From: Nocardia asteroides
GTDB lineage: Bacteria > Actinomycetota > Actinomycetes > Mycobacteriales > Mycobacteriaceae
Assembly: GCF_900637185.1 (NCBI RefSeq)
Contig: NZ_LR134352.1
Span: 558,001 to 622,000, forward strand
Reading direction: 5' to 3'
Length of the DNA stretch: 64,000 bases
Position numbers and translations under genes: made by a program. Under the pieces are notes generated by a model. It searched no databases and was not told the DNA's origin. It worked only from the letters and a program-made list of their open reading frames with translations. Below are positions 32,945-41,242 of the stretch, piece by piece (within the stretch, counting starts at the first letter, position 1; each line of letters starts with the position of its first letter).

Positions 32945-34027
32945 ATGGCTACCGTGACCTTCGACCGTGCCACCAGGCTCTACGCCGGTGCCACCAAACC
33001 CGCCGTCGACGCGCTCGACCTGGAGATCGCCGACGGCGAATTCCTGGTCCTGGTCGGCCCCTCCGGCTGTGGCAAGTCCACCTCGCTGCGCATGCTGGCC
33101 GGCCTCGAGGAGGTCAACGGCGGCCGCATCCTGATCGGCGACGACGACGTCACCAACGCCGAGCCCAAGGATCGCGACATCGCGATGGTGTTCCAGAACT
33201 ACGCCCTGTACCCGCACATGTCCGTGGCGGAGAACATGGGCTTCGCGCTCAAGCTGGCCAAGGTCGCCAAGGACGAGCGGGAGAAGCGCGTGCTCGAGGC
33301 CGCCAAGCTGCTCGACCTCGAGCAGTACCTGGACCGCAAGCCCAAGGCCCTGTCCGGTGGTCAGCGTCAGCGCGTCGCGATGGGCCGCGCGATCGTGCGC
33401 CAGCCGCAGGTGTTCCTGATGGACGAGCCGCTGTCGAACCTCGACGCCAAGCTGCGCGTGCAGACCCGCACCCAGATCGCCCAGCTGCAGCGCAGGCTCG
33501 GCACCACCACCGTCTACGTCACCCACGACCAGGTCGAGGCGATGACGATGGGTGACCGCGTCGCCGTGCTCAAGGACGGGCTGCTGCAGCAGTGCGCCTC
33601 GCCGCGCGATCTGTACCGCGATCCGGCGAACATGTTCGTCGCCGGGTTCATGGGCTCGCCCGCGATGAACCTGTTCACCCTGCCCGTGGCCGACGGCACC
33701 GTCACCATCGGCGGCCTGCCGGTGCGGGTGCCGCGCTCGGTGGCCGACGAGGGCGCGGGCACGGTGGTGCTCGGCGTCCGTCCCGAACACCTCGAGGTGG
33801 GCGACGGCGGGCTGCGGATGGAGGTCGACGTGGTCGAGGAGCTGGGCTCCGACGCCTACGTCTACGGCCGCGCGCTGTCCGACGACGCCTCCGGCCGGTC
33901 CGGGGAATCGATTGTGGCGCGGGTGGATTGGCGCAAGCCGCCGGCCAAGGGCGAGCTGCTGTCGCTGACCGCCGATCCCGAGCACCTGTACTTCTTCAGC
34001 GCCGAGGACGGCCGCCGCCTGCGCTGA
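32945..34027 (+). CDS. sugC: Sugar ABC transporter ATP-binding protein (SugC/UgpC/MalK type)
   Basis: ATG 32945 gives 360 residues, the usual size for a MalK-type ATPase. Motifs are Walker A GPSGCGKST, MVFQNYALYPHMSV, LSGGQRQR and Walker B VFLMDEPLSNLDA, followed by a C-terminal OB-type regulatory domain (about 240-360) with GVRPEHLEV. Such ATPases power sugar importers that lack their own ATPase gene. The LpqY-SugA-SugB-like genes 7 kb downstream have none, so this is their likely motor, by analogy with the mycobacterial trehalose recycling system. Sharing with other sugar importers is equally possible. Confidence 0.85.
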   Translation: MATVTFDRATRLYAGATKPAVDALDLEIADGEFLVLVGPSGCGKSTSLRMLAGLEEVNGGRILIGDDDVTNAEPKDRDIAMVFQNYALYPHMSVAENMGFALKLAKVAKDEREKRVLEAAKLLDLEQYLDRKPKALSGGQRQRVAMGRAIVRQPQVFLMDEPLSNLDAKLRVQTRTQIAQLQRRLGTTTVYVTHDQVEAMTMGDRVAVLKDGLLQQCASPRDLYRDPANMFVAGFMGSPAMNLFTLPVADGTVTIGGLPVRVPRSVADEGAGTVVLGVRPEHLEVGDGGLRMEVDVVEELGSDAYVYGRALSDDASGRSGESIVARVDWRKPPAKGELLSLTADPEHLYFFSAEDGRRLR

Positions 34028-34033
34028 GCTCGC

Positions 34034-34064
34034 TCCCGGCGGGTGCTGATGCCGCCCGCCGGGA
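34034..34064 (+). terminator. Hairpin terminator after sugC
   Basis: TCCCGGCGGG at 34034-34043 pairs with CCCGCCGGGA at 34055-34064, starting 7 bp after the stop codon. It isolates sugC from the next gene. Confidence 0.7.
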
Positions 34065-34177
34065 ACATTCGGCGATTCAGCTCTCCGCATAGTGGCGCGC
34101 CATGCCTGTCACCTGCGCTTATGCTGTGCTCGGTCCGGTGATCGCCGGAGCGATCTTCTCGGATTCGGGGTGGCAGG

Positions 34178-34825
34178 ATGCGTGTAGCGGTACTCGGCAC
34201 GGGGCAGGTCGGCCGCAGGCTGGCGAGCAAGCTGGTCGAGGTGGGCCACACGGTGACGATGGGCTCGCGCACGGCCGACAATGCCGACGCCGCCGCCTGG
34301 GCCGTCGAAACCGGCGGCGCCCATGGCACTTTCGCCGAGGCCGCGGCGGCCTCGGCGCTCATCGTGAACGCGACCTCGGGCACCATCTCGCTGGCCGCGC
34401 TCACCGCGGCGGGCGCGGACAACCTGCGCGGCAAGGTGATCGTCGACGTGTCCAACCCGCTCGACTTCTCCCAGGGGTTCCCGCCGAAACTCGTTGTGCC
34501 CGAAGAGGGCAGCGTCGCGGAGTCGTTGCAGGCCGCTTTCCCCGACACGTTCGTGGTGAAGACCCTCAACACCACCAACAACCAGGTGATGGTCGATCCG
34601 GCGCGGATTCCCGGCAAGCACAGCATTTTCCTCAGCGGCGACGACGCCGACGCCAAGAAGCAGGTCACCGAGCTGCTGACCAGTTTCGGCTGGGCCGCCG
34701 ATCAACTCATCGATCTGGGTCCCCTGCACACCGCCCGCAGCACCGAGCCCACGGTCCTGCTCTGGGTGAGCCTCTACCAGGCGCTCGGCACCGAGGACGT
34801 GACCCTCGGCGTCTTCACCGCCTGA
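34178..34825 (+). CDS. NAD(P)-binding oxidoreductase, F420-dependent NADP reductase-like
   Basis: The 215-residue protein starts with a Rossmann motif VLGTGQVGRRL and TMGSRTADNADAAAW, followed by VIVDVSNPLDFSQGFPP and VVKTLNTTNNQVMVDP. These match the NADP_oxidored_F420 group (PF03807) and related NAD(P)-binding enzymes. The family includes F420:NADPH oxidoreductases, which exchange hydride between the two cofactors, but many members have other substrates. An LLM F420 enzyme lies 1.4 kb away, a loose connection only. Confidence 0.75.
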   Translation: MRVAVLGTGQVGRRLASKLVEVGHTVTMGSRTADNADAAAWAVETGGAHGTFAEAAAASALIVNATSGTISLAALTAAGADNLRGKVIVDVSNPLDFSQGFPPKLVVPEEGSVAESLQAAFPDTFVVKTLNTTNNQVMVDPARIPGKHSIFLSGDDADAKKQVTELLTSFGWAADQLIDLGPLHTARSTEPTVLLWVSLYQALGTEDVTLGVFTA

Positions 34826-34831
34826 CCGCGA

Positions 34832-35362
34832 TCAGGCGTCCGCCCCCTTGGCGCGCTCGGCGGCGCGGTAGCGGAGGTAGTCCGGATTGACCCGGACGGC
34901 GAGCTGTTCGAGGGGCACCTCGGTGCCGTCGGCGCTGCGCAGTTCGGCGCGCACCGGTTCGCCCGTCTCGACGTCGACGCGTTGCAGGGGGGCGGGGCCC
35001 GGCTGGAGGTAGGCGTCGCCCCACTGCCACAGTGCGACGACGGCGGGGAGCAGGTCGCGACCCATCTGGGTGAGCACGTACTCGTGCCGGGTGCGCTTGC
35101 CTTCCTCCTGGTACGGGCGCTTTTCGAGCAGCCCCGCCGCGGTGAGCTTGCGGAGCTGACCGGCCGCCGCCGCGTCGGTGATGTTCACCCGGCGGGCGAA
35201 GCCGTCGAAGCGGGTGGTGCCGTAGTACGCCTCGCGCAGGATGAGCATGGCCGAACGGGTGCCGATCAGGTCCATGGCGCGCGCGATGGAACACCCGGCC
35301 GTATTCCACTTGCTCAGATCGGCCAACGGTCCTTCCATCACGGCTGCCATGACCGACATCAT
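34832..35362 (-). CDS. HxlR-family transcriptional regulator
   Basis: ATG 35362 follows AGGGGTGGGT. GTG 35368 is an alternative. The 176-residue protein has the HxlR winged helix (CSIARAMDLIGTRSAMLIL, TRFDGFARRVNITDAAAAGQLRKL, GLLEKRPYQEEGKRTRHEY). A C-terminal extension of about 60 residues ends YRAAERAKGADA. HxlR proteins are dimeric sensors of electrophiles or metabolites. It is divergent from the thiolase gene, and a palindrome in the 80-bp gap (35387-35410) is a good operator candidate, so control of itself and the thiolase is likely. Confidence 0.85.
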   Translation of the reverse strand: MMSVMAAVMEGPLADLSKWNTAGCSIARAMDLIGTRSAMLILREAYYGTTRFDGFARRVNITDAAAAGQLRKLTAAGLLEKRPYQEEGKRTRHEYVLTQMGRDLLPAVVALWQWGDAYLQPGPAPLQRVDVETGEPVRAELRSADGTEVPLEQLAVRVNPDYLRYRAAERAKGADA

Positions 35363-35386
35363 ACCCACCCCTGACTTGAGGAGATG

Positions 35387-35410
35387 ATAGTTAGCGCTTA
35401 CGCTGGCTAT
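35387..35410. promoter_or_regulatory. Interrupted palindrome, probable HxlR operator
   Basis: ATAG-tt-AGCG at 35387-35396 is mirrored by CGCT-gg-CTAT at 35401-35410 around a 4-bp centre, a 24-bp dyad in the short gap between the divergent HxlR and thiolase genes. Symmetry and placement support an operator for a dimeric regulator. Binding is not shown. Confidence 0.55.
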
Positions 35411-35445
35411 TGTCAGATAGAGTCAGCGTTCGAAAGAGGACTCCC

Positions 35446-36615
35446 ATGCGAGACGCGGTCATCGTCGAAGCGGTACGCACCCCCATCGGCCGGGGCAAAC
35501 CGAACGGCGCACTCCACGACGTCCACCCCGTCGACCTGCTCGCGCACAGCCTGCGCGCCGTCGTCGAACGCAGCGGCATCGATCCGGCCCTGATCGACGA
35601 CGTGATCGGCGGCATCGTCACCCAGGTCGGCGAACAGGGTTCGAATATGACCCGCCGGGCCGCGCTCGCGGCCGGATATCCCGAATCGGTGCCCGCCACC
35701 ACCGTCGACCGGCAGTGCGGCAGCAGCCAGCAGGCCATCCACTTCGCCGCGCAGGGCGTGATCGCGGGCGCGTACGACATCGTCGTCGCGGCAGGCGTGG
35801 AGTCGATGGGCCGGGTTCCCATGGGCGCCAACATGATCGGCGCCACCGACTTCTCCGGCGTGGCCTTCGCCGAGCGCTACCCCGACGAACTGGTGCCGCA
35901 GGGCATCAGCGCCGAACTCATCGCGGCCAAGTGGGGTCTCACCCGCACCCAGCTCGACGAATTCGCGTTGGCCAGCCACGAAAAGGCCGCCCGCGCAACC
36001 AAAGACGGCCTGTTCACCGCCGAACTCGCCCCGCTGCACGGGCTGGCCACCGACGAGGGCATCCGGACCGGTTCCACCCTGGAGACCCTCGCCAAGCTGA
36101 AGCCCGCCTACTACGACCCGGCCATGGCGGCCCGCTTCCCGCAGATCGGCTGGGAGATCACCGCCGCCTCGGCCAGCCAGGTCAGCGACGGCAGCGCCGC
36201 GGTGCTCATCATGTCCGGTGAACGCGCCGCCGAACTCGGGCTGCGCCCGCTGGCCCGGCTGCACAGCTTCGCCGTCGCCGGTGACGACCCGCTGCTCATG
36301 CTCACCGCCGTCATCCCCGCCACCGAGAAGGTCCTGCGCCGCTCCGGCCTGTCCCTCGCCGACATCGACCTGATCGAGATCAACGAGGCCTTTTCCCCCG
36401 TGGTCCTGTCCTGGGCCCAGGAAACCGGCGCCGACCTGAGCAAGGTGAACGTCAACGGCGGCGCCATCGCCCTCGGCCACCCCCTCGGCGCCTCCGGCGC
36501 CCGCCTCACCACCACCCTCGTCCACGCCCTCCACCAGCGCGGCGCCCGCTACGGCCTGCAAACCATGTGCGAAGCAGGCGGCCTCGCCAACGCCACCATC
36601 ATCGAAAGGTTGTGA
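35446..36615 (+). CDS. Thiolase (acetyl-CoA C-acyltransferase)
   Basis: ATG 35446 follows AAAGAGGAC and gives 389 residues. All thiolase catalytic residues are present: nucleophile Cys91 in DRQCGSSQQA, His345 in GHPLGASGAR and Cys375 in MCEAGGLANA. The sequence resembles steroid and fatty-acid degradation thiolases (FadA5/FadA-like), but no beta-oxidation partner is adjacent, so chain-length preference is open. It is probably regulated by the divergent HxlR protein. Confidence 0.93.
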   Translation: MRDAVIVEAVRTPIGRGKPNGALHDVHPVDLLAHSLRAVVERSGIDPALIDDVIGGIVTQVGEQGSNMTRRAALAAGYPESVPATTVDRQCGSSQQAIHFAAQGVIAGAYDIVVAAGVESMGRVPMGANMIGATDFSGVAFAERYPDELVPQGISAELIAAKWGLTRTQLDEFALASHEKAARATKDGLFTAELAPLHGLATDEGIRTGSTLETLAKLKPAYYDPAMAARFPQIGWEITAASASQVSDGSAAVLIMSGERAAELGLRPLARLHSFAVAGDDPLLMLTAVIPATEKVLRRSGLSLADIDLIEINEAFSPVVLSWAQETGADLSKVNVNGGAIALGHPLGASGARLTTTLVHALHQRGARYGLQTMCEAGGLANATIIERL

Positions 36616-36621
36616 ACCCCC

Positions 36622-36653
36622 GCCGGGTACCGGCCCGACCGCCGGTACCCGGC
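36622..36653. terminator. Hairpin terminator, 13-bp perfect stem
   Basis: GCCGGGTACCGGC at 36622-36634 pairs exactly with 36641-36653 around the loop CCGACC. It lies between the convergent thiolase and membrane-protein genes and can act on both strands. Confidence 0.8.
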
Positions 36654-36661
36654 CATACCTC

Positions 36662-36994
36662 TCAGGCCCAGCCGGAGATTACGCCGCCGAGGACGAAGGT
36701 GACGACCAGGAGCAGGGCGCCGACCAGGGGGACGTAGCCGACGCGGCGGCCTTTGGCGATGCCGATCGCGATCCAGATCGTGGAGCCGAGGACCGCGATG
36801 ACAGCACCGGCCCAGGCGAGGTAGACGCCTCGGGTGACCCACGGGGTGTGGCAGCCGCCGTAGTAGCCGCAGGTGTGGTTCGACACCTCGAAGTAGGCCG
36901 CCCCCATCGCGGCGATTCCCGCGCATGGCACGAGCGCCACCAGCAGGGCCAGGGCGATCAGCTGGTCGAGTATGCGGCGGCCGGAAACGGTCAT
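36662..36994 (-). CDS. Small membrane protein of unknown function
   Basis: ATG 36994 gives 110 residues. GTG 37015 would add seven. There are three hydrophobic segments (about 10-35, 58-78, 85-108). Between the first and second lies an extracytoplasmic loop with two Cys (SNHTCGYYGGCHTP), probably a disulfide. No family was recognised. It is divergent from menC with about 90 bp between. Confidence 0.6.
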   Translation of the reverse strand: MTVSGRRILDQLIALALLVALVPCAGIAAMGAAYFEVSNHTCGYYGGCHTPWVTRGVYLAWAGAVIAVLGSTIWIAIGIAKGRRVGYVPLVGALLLVVTFVLGGVISGWA

Positions 36995-37084
36995 GGTCCG
37001 AGCTTCCCGCGACACCAGGGCGCCCCGCCGCCGTGAAACTACTCATCTCCCGGGGTGGGATCACCTGGGTTCTACGATCAGGGG

Positions 37085-38050
37085 GTGGGTGCCGAGACGT
37101 TCGTTTATGCGATTCCGTTGCGTACGCGGTTTCGGGGGATCACCGTGCGGGAAGGGATGTTGGTTCGGGGGGCGTTGGGGTGGGGGGAGTTCTGTCCGTT
37201 TCCGGAGTATGGGGATCGGGAGGCGGTGGGGTGGTTGGGGACCGCGATCGAGCAGGCGGAGATGGGGTGGCCCGCGCCGGTGCGGGATCGGGTGCCGGTG
37301 AATTGCACGGTGCCCGCGGTGGATGCCGAGCGCGCCGGGCGGATCGTGCGTGAGTCCGGTTGCGCGACAGCGAAAGTGAAGGTGGCCGATCATCCCGGGT
37401 CGTTGCGGGAGGATATGGCGCGGGTGGCGGCGGTGCGGGAAGCGCTCGGGCCGGGTGGGGCCGTTCGGGTGGACGCCAACGCGGTCTGGGATGTGGCGAC
37501 CGCCGTGCGGCATATCGGCGAGATAGACCGGGCCGCAGGGGGATTGGAATACGTCGAGCAACCGTGCCGGACGGTCGAGGAGCTGGCCGAGGTGCGGCGG
37601 CGGGTGGCGGTGCCGATCGCGGCGGACGAATCGATCCGGCGCGCGGAGGATCCGCTGCGGGTGGCGGTCGCGGGCGCGGCCGATGTGGCGGTGCTGAAGT
37701 GCACGCCGCTGGGCGGGGTGCGGCGAGCCCTGGCCGTCGCCGACGCGGCCGGACTGCCGACCGTGGTGTCGTCGGCGCTGGAGACCAGCGTCGGCCTCGC
37801 CGCCCAGCTCGCCCTGGCCGGCGCCCTGCCACACCTCGAGTTCGCCTGCGGCCTCGGGACGCTGTCCCTGTTCGAAGGCGACCTCGTCGGCGACTCGCTG
37901 CGTCCCGTCGACGGCTGGCTGCCCGTCCCCACCTCCCCACCGGAGCCCGACCCCGACCTGCTCGCGAAGTATCGCCACCCCGATCCCGACCGCACGGACT
38001 GGTGGCTGCGCCGGTACGAGCGAGTCAGCGCACTACTCGCGGCGGGCTGA
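37085..38050 (+). CDS. menC: o-Succinylbenzoate synthase
   Basis: The start is GTG 37085, giving 321 residues, close to mycobacterial MenC. This enolase-superfamily enzyme dehydrates SHCHC to o-succinylbenzoate in menaquinone synthesis. Visible signatures are the catalytic AKVKVAD lysine pair, the metal-binding DANAVW and EQPCRT, and ADESIRR. The late VSSALETSVG segment is typical for MenC. No other men genes are in the window. The 5' end of the gene is unusually G-rich in third positions, but the reading frame is intact. Confidence 0.88.
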   Translation: MGAETFVYAIPLRTRFRGITVREGMLVRGALGWGEFCPFPEYGDREAVGWLGTAIEQAEMGWPAPVRDRVPVNCTVPAVDAERAGRIVRESGCATAKVKVADHPGSLREDMARVAAVREALGPGGAVRVDANAVWDVATAVRHIGEIDRAAGGLEYVEQPCRTVEELAEVRRRVAVPIAADESIRRAEDPLRVAVAGAADVAVLKCTPLGGVRRALAVADAAGLPTVVSSALETSVGLAAQLALAGALPHLEFACGLGTLSLFEGDLVGDSLRPVDGWLPVPTSPPEPDPDLLAKYRHPDPDRTDWWLRRYERVSALLAAG

Positions 38051-38205
38051 CACGAAGCCGAGTAGTCGACTACCCGCGACCTTCCCTCGCGGACCGGGCA
38101 GGCTGAAAATGTCCAGTTCATAGCCCGTTTTCGTGGCGATGAGCCAGGTCCGCGCAGGCCGCCGCCGACGAGGGGCGGCGGTCGCCCGCGGTGAGGAGGC
38201 AGGCG
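38051..38205 (+). other. Intergenic gap with palindrome and weak hairpin
   Basis: A perfect 12-bp palindrome GTAGTCGACTAC at 38062-38073 is followed by CCGCGA/TCGCGG (38074-38079 with 38087-38092), which may end menC transcription. AGGAGG near 38193 serves the next gene. No gene was found in this gap. Confidence 0.4.
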
Positions 38206-38721
38206 GTGCACCCCGACGAACAACGCTCCGAGCTCAGCACCCGACTGTGGCGCGACCCTCCCGACGTGGACCGGACCTCCGCCTATGACAGCGCCGTGCT
38301 CGAGCAGTACCGGCTCTGTGTCGAGATGGCGGATCGGGTGAGTGCGCGGCGAGGGTTGGCGAACTCGTTCTTCCTGACGTTGAACACCGGCATCTTCACG
38401 CTGGTCACCGTGTTCGGGAAGTCGCCGCCGACCGAGACGGCGGGGTGGTTGGTGATTCCGCTGATCGCGGTGCTCGGCCAGTGTTTCGCCTGGTTCTACC
38501 TGGTGCGCAGCTACCGGTTGCTGAACTGTGCGAAGTATCAGGTGGTGGGGGCGCTGGAGGAGCGGTTGCCCGCCTCGCCGTTCTGGCGGGCGGAGTGGTG
38601 GGCGCTCGGGGAGGGACGGGATCGGGCACGGTACTGGCCGCTGTCGCACATCGAGCAGTGGGTGCCGGTGCTGTTCGGTGTCGCGTATGTCTCGGGGTTC
38701 CTGGCGATCGTGTTCCACTGA
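38206..38721 (+). CDS. RipA/SLATT-like membrane protein
   Basis: GTG 38206 is chosen because AGGAGG lies 7 bp upstream. It gives 171 residues. The layout of a soluble helix (VLEQYRLCVEMADRVSARRG), two transmembrane helices (about 60-80 and 86-106), then a cytoplasmic part (LNCAKYQVVGALEERLPAS, RYWPLSHIEQWVPVLFG) fits proteins annotated as RipA-family octameric membrane proteins, related to SLATT domains. SLATT proteins are predicted pore-forming effectors in nucleotide-signalling conflict systems, but RipA-like proteins also occur alone. No cyclase or sensor gene is adjacent here, so a defence role is not supported. Confidence 0.65.
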   Translation: MHPDEQRSELSTRLWRDPPDVDRTSAYDSAVLEQYRLCVEMADRVSARRGLANSFFLTLNTGIFTLVTVFGKSPPTETAGWLVIPLIAVLGQCFAWFYLVRSYRLLNCAKYQVVGALEERLPASPFWRAEWWALGEGRDRARYWPLSHIEQWVPVLFGVAYVSGFLAIVFH

Positions 38722-38725
38722 TTGG

Positions 38726-38760
38726 TTGTGCACAACTTAATTGTAGGCTACATTGTTGTC
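38726..38760 (+). promoter_or_regulatory. ohrR promoter and OhrR-type operator
   Basis: TTGTGC (38726-38731) and TACATT (38749-38754) form a -35/-10 pair with a 17-bp spacer, placing transcription start at or next to the ATG 38761, so the mRNA is probably leaderless. Two dyads overlap the promoter: ACAACTTAATTGT (38732-38744, one mismatch pair) and TGTAGGCTACA (38742-38752). The AATTGTA element resembles known OhrR boxes. Confidence 0.6.
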
Positions 38761-39192
38761 ATGACCGACGGACTCACCCTCGACGAGCAGCTGTGCTTCC
38801 CGCTGTACGCGGCTTCGCGGGCGATGACGGCGGTCTACCGCCCGAAGCTGGAACGCCTCGGGCTCACCTATCCGCAATATCTGGTGATGCTCGCGCTGTG
38901 GGAGCGCGACGGCCGCAGCGTCGGCGAACTCGGCAAGACGCTCGATCTGGACTCCGGAACCCTGTCGCCGCTGCTCAAGCGGCTGGAGGCGACCGGATAC
39001 GTCGAGCGCAGGCGGGCCGCCGACGACGAACGTCGCGTCGACATCGTGCTCACCGAACACGGCCGGTCCGTGCGCGCCGAGGCGTGCCGGATCCCGGCCG
39101 AGATGGCCGAAGTGGCCGGCCTGACCGCGGCCGAAGCCATCGCCCTGCGCGGACTGCTGCGCAAACTCACCGACACCCTCACAGAGAAATGA
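38761..39192 (+). CDS. ohrR: OhrR, MarR-family organic peroxide sensor
   Basis: The 143-residue MarR-family protein has the OhrR hallmark [12 protein letters not shown], with the reactive Cys at position 12, and the winged helix ([46 protein letters not shown]). Oxidation of this Cys by organic hydroperoxides releases OhrR from DNA. It precedes ohr on the same strand with essentially no gap, so one peroxide-induced transcript carries both. No ribosome binding site precedes the ATG, consistent with a leaderless mRNA. Confidence 0.92.
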   Translation: MTDGLTLDEQLCFPLYAASRAMTAVYRPKLERLGLTYPQYLVMLALWERDGRSVGELGKTLDLDSGTLSPLLKRLEATGYVERRRAADDERRVDIVLTEHGRSVRAEACRIPAEMAEVAGLTAAEAIALRGLLRKLTDTLTEK

Positions 39193-39200
39193 GAGCCCCC

Positions 39201-39623
39201 ATGCAGGTCCTCTACACCGCCGAAGCCCTCGCCAGCGGCGAAGGCCGCACCGGCACCGCGCGCACCACCGACGGCAAGCTCGACGTCGTGCTCGCCCCGC
39301 CGAAGGAGATGGGCGGCGACGGCGCTGGCACCAACCCCGAGCAGCTGTTCGCGGCCGGTTACGCCGCCTGCTTCCACTCCGCGCTGCGGCTGGTCGGCAA
39401 GAAGGCAGGCGCGAACATCGCGGATTCGGCTGTCGGCGCGCAGGTTTCGATCGGCCCGAACGACAATGGTGGTTTCGAGCTGGCCGTCACCCTCGAAGTG
39501 ACGCTGCCGCACCTGTCGCGCGAGGACGCGCAGGCGCTGGCCGAGCAGGCCCACCAGGTGTGCCCGTACTCCAACGCGACGCGGGGCAACATCGCCGTCG
39601 ACGTGCAGGTCGCCGACGACTGA
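39201..39623 (+). CDS. ohr: Organic hydroperoxide resistance protein Ohr
   Basis: The product is a 140-residue thiol peroxidase that reduces organic hydroperoxides using lipoylated or dihydrolipoyl partners. The peroxidatic Cys57 in [12 protein letters not shown] and the resolving Cys121 in [11 protein letters not shown] are both present. The start is set at ATG 39201. ATG 39189, which overlaps the ohrR stop by ATGA and adds four residues, is possible and would couple translation. Co-transcribed with ohrR. Confidence 0.93.
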   Translation: MQVLYTAEALASGEGRTGTARTTDGKLDVVLAPPKEMGGDGAGTNPEQLFAAGYAACFHSALRLVGKKAGANIADSAVGAQVSIGPNDNGGFELAVTLEVTLPHLSREDAQALAEQAHQVCPYSNATRGNIAVDVQVADD

Positions 39624-39635
39624 GCGGCTTTCGGC

Positions 39636-39670
39636 GAATCCCGTCGGTGCCACGGGCACCGGCGGGATTC
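39636..39670 (+). terminator. Hairpin terminator after ohr
   Basis: GAATCCCG-t-CGGTGCC at 39636-39651 pairs with GGCACCG-g-CGGGATTC at 39655-39670 around the loop ACG, with only one mismatch (T/G) in 16 positions. It begins 12 bp after the ohr stop. Confidence 0.75.
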
Positions 39671-39788
39671 GTGGTCTCACAACACCATGCCGAACCGGAC
39701 CGGCGGCACGCTCGACCAGATGCCCGGCCACCGTCGCCGACCGATCATGCGCCACGACCCACGGCGCAAAACGCGGCCTCGATCGAGG
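39671..39788. other. Short gap, nothing recognised
   Basis: These 118 bp lie between the ohr terminator and the 3' end of the convergent metallohydrolase gene. I see no gene, repeat or hairpin in it. Confidence 0.5.
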
Positions 39789-40316
39789 TCAGCCGAAGCG
39801 GACACCACAGCCCGCGAACGTCGCGCGAATCAGCAGCGCCGCCTCCGGGCCGATCACGCCGTCCACCAATTCGGCATAGCGCGAGCAGAATTCGGGGCCG
39901 TGCGCGGCCTCGTCCGGTTTCGGGGCGAGATGGTGGGCGAGTTCGTGCAGCACCACCAGTTCGCGCAACGCCCATGCCGTGGCACCGGTGTGCAGCGGCA
40001 CGGCCAGCACCGCGTCGACTGGTTCGTAGTGGGCGGCCGAGGCACCGGCCCGCGCGCGGACCCGGACCGGAGTAGCGGACCGGCCCCACTGCGCGCGCAC
40101 CCAGTTCAGCGCCAGCACCCGATCCACATACGTCTGGACTGATTCCACTGAAGCGAACCGCCGCTCGACCGGCAGCGTGAGGTGCGAACCGTAGACCTCG
40201 ACGGTTCGGTGCCCGAACTCCTGCGCGCGATCGAAGACACCGCGCACGAGCTGCTCGCCGTCGTAGACCCTGGCCCGCTGGGAATCCCGTCTGCGCCGCG
40301 AATCATCTTGCGCCAC
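39789..40316 (-). CDS. TIGR04338-like metallohydrolase (HExxH)
   Basis: The start is GTG 40316 with GGAG upstream, giving 175 residues. The protein carries a zinc-metallopeptidase motif VLHELAHHLAP, with a third ligand region in HGPEFCSRYAEL, matching my memory of the actinobacterial TIGR04338 family, usually encoded next to a DUF2786 gene as here. Substrate and role are unknown. No signal peptide is present. The DUF2786 gene ends 92 bp upstream on the same strand, and the pair is probably an operon. Confidence 0.8.
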   Translation of the reverse strand: MAQDDSRRRRDSQRARVYDGEQLVRGVFDRAQEFGHRTVEVYGSHLTLPVERRFASVESVQTYVDRVLALNWVRAQWGRSATPVRVRARAGASAAHYEPVDAVLAVPLHTGATAWALRELVVLHELAHHLAPKPDEAAHGPEFCSRYAELVDGVIGPEAALLIRATFAGCGVRFG

Positions 40317-40408
40317 AGATCACTCCACTCCGGGCTGGTGAGCACGCTCCTGTACCGCAGCAGCGCCTTTGCCCCCGCTGACAGATTCCGGCACGACCCG
40401 TCGCGCGC

Positions 40409-41242
40409 TCACGCGCCGGTGAGCTTCCGGCGCGCGGCGGGTAATTCGGGCGCGGTACCGAGACGGGCATCGCGACCCGCGCGATCGCCCGCGCGACGAG
40501 CGGCCGCCGAATGTCCCGTCGAGGCCTGCGGCCCGCGCCAGGTGCCGCGGGCTTCGGAGGTGGCGGTGTAGAAGTCGGTGAGGGCGACCTCTTTGTCGCG
40601 CAGGGCCAGCGCGGTGCCCGTCGACTCCGCCGGGCTCGCCTCGGCGATGACCTCCGCCTTCACCTCGGCCAGCCGGGCGCCGACCCGCGCCGCGAAGGCC
40701 ATCTGGAAATTCAATCGCGCCGTCACACCCGCGACCGGCGCTTCGACCTTGCGGCGGACAGTGCGCCCGAAGCGCTTCTCGGCGACGATCTTGGTCACCG
40801 TGGCCTCGCGGTACGCGCCGGACTTGATGTAGTGATCCGACGCGCGCACCATCTGGATCAGCAGGCTCGCGTAGAGCGCCTCGCAGGTGTCGATATCGGC
40901 GGCGAAGCCGTAGGCGTAGACCTGGGCGGAACTGCGGGCGACATCGCAGCGCACATCGTTGGCCGTGGCGATGGCGACGAAGAGCTGGACATAGGTGCGC
41001 AAACCCTTTCGGCCGGGTTCGCCGATCGCGATGATCCGCTGTACCGGCGCGGACCTGCGCTCACGGTCGGCGACATGCGAGCGGGCGACCGCGAGGTCGA
41101 TCGAGGATTTCGTGGCCAGTCGCTGGGCGGCGGCGAGGAACGCCTCGGCCTCGTGCTCGTTGTCGGTGGCCTCGGCCTTGCGCAGCAAACCCCCGATGCG
41201 CGAGAGCATCCGGTCGGGCGTCGGCGGCGAAGGACTGGTCAC
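40409..41242 (-). CDS. DUF2786 domain protein
   Basis: The 277-residue protein starts at GTG 41242. The N-terminal DUF2786 region reads MLSRIGGLLRKAEATDN and HEAEAFLAAAQRLATK, followed by a larger domain with YVQLFVAIATANDVRCDV and CEALYASLLIQMVRASDHY. The C-terminal 45 residues are Arg/Ala-rich and probably disordered. DUF2786 proteins often accompany a small HExxH protein in actinobacteria. Biochemical function is unknown. The pairing with the TIGR04338-like gene is the main clue that the two work together. Confidence 0.8.
   Translation of the reverse strand: MTSPSPPTPDRMLSRIGGLLRKAEATDNEHEAEAFLAAAQRLATKSSIDLAVARSHVADRERRSAPVQRIIAIGEPGRKGLRTYVQLFVAIATANDVRCDVARSSAQVYAYGFAADIDTCEALYASLLIQMVRASDHYIKSGAYREATVTKIVAEKRFGRTVRRKVEAPVAGVTARLNFQMAFAARVGARLAEVKAEVIAEASPAESTGTALALRDKEVALTDFYTATSEARGTWRGPQASTGHSAAARRAGDRAGRDARLGTAPELPAARRKLTGA

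Noticed and set aside
38206..39623. RipA-like gene and ohrR-ohr as one defence operon
   Set aside because: ohrR has its own promoter and operator directly upstream, and Ohr/OhrR is a peroxide response, so co-function is not supported.
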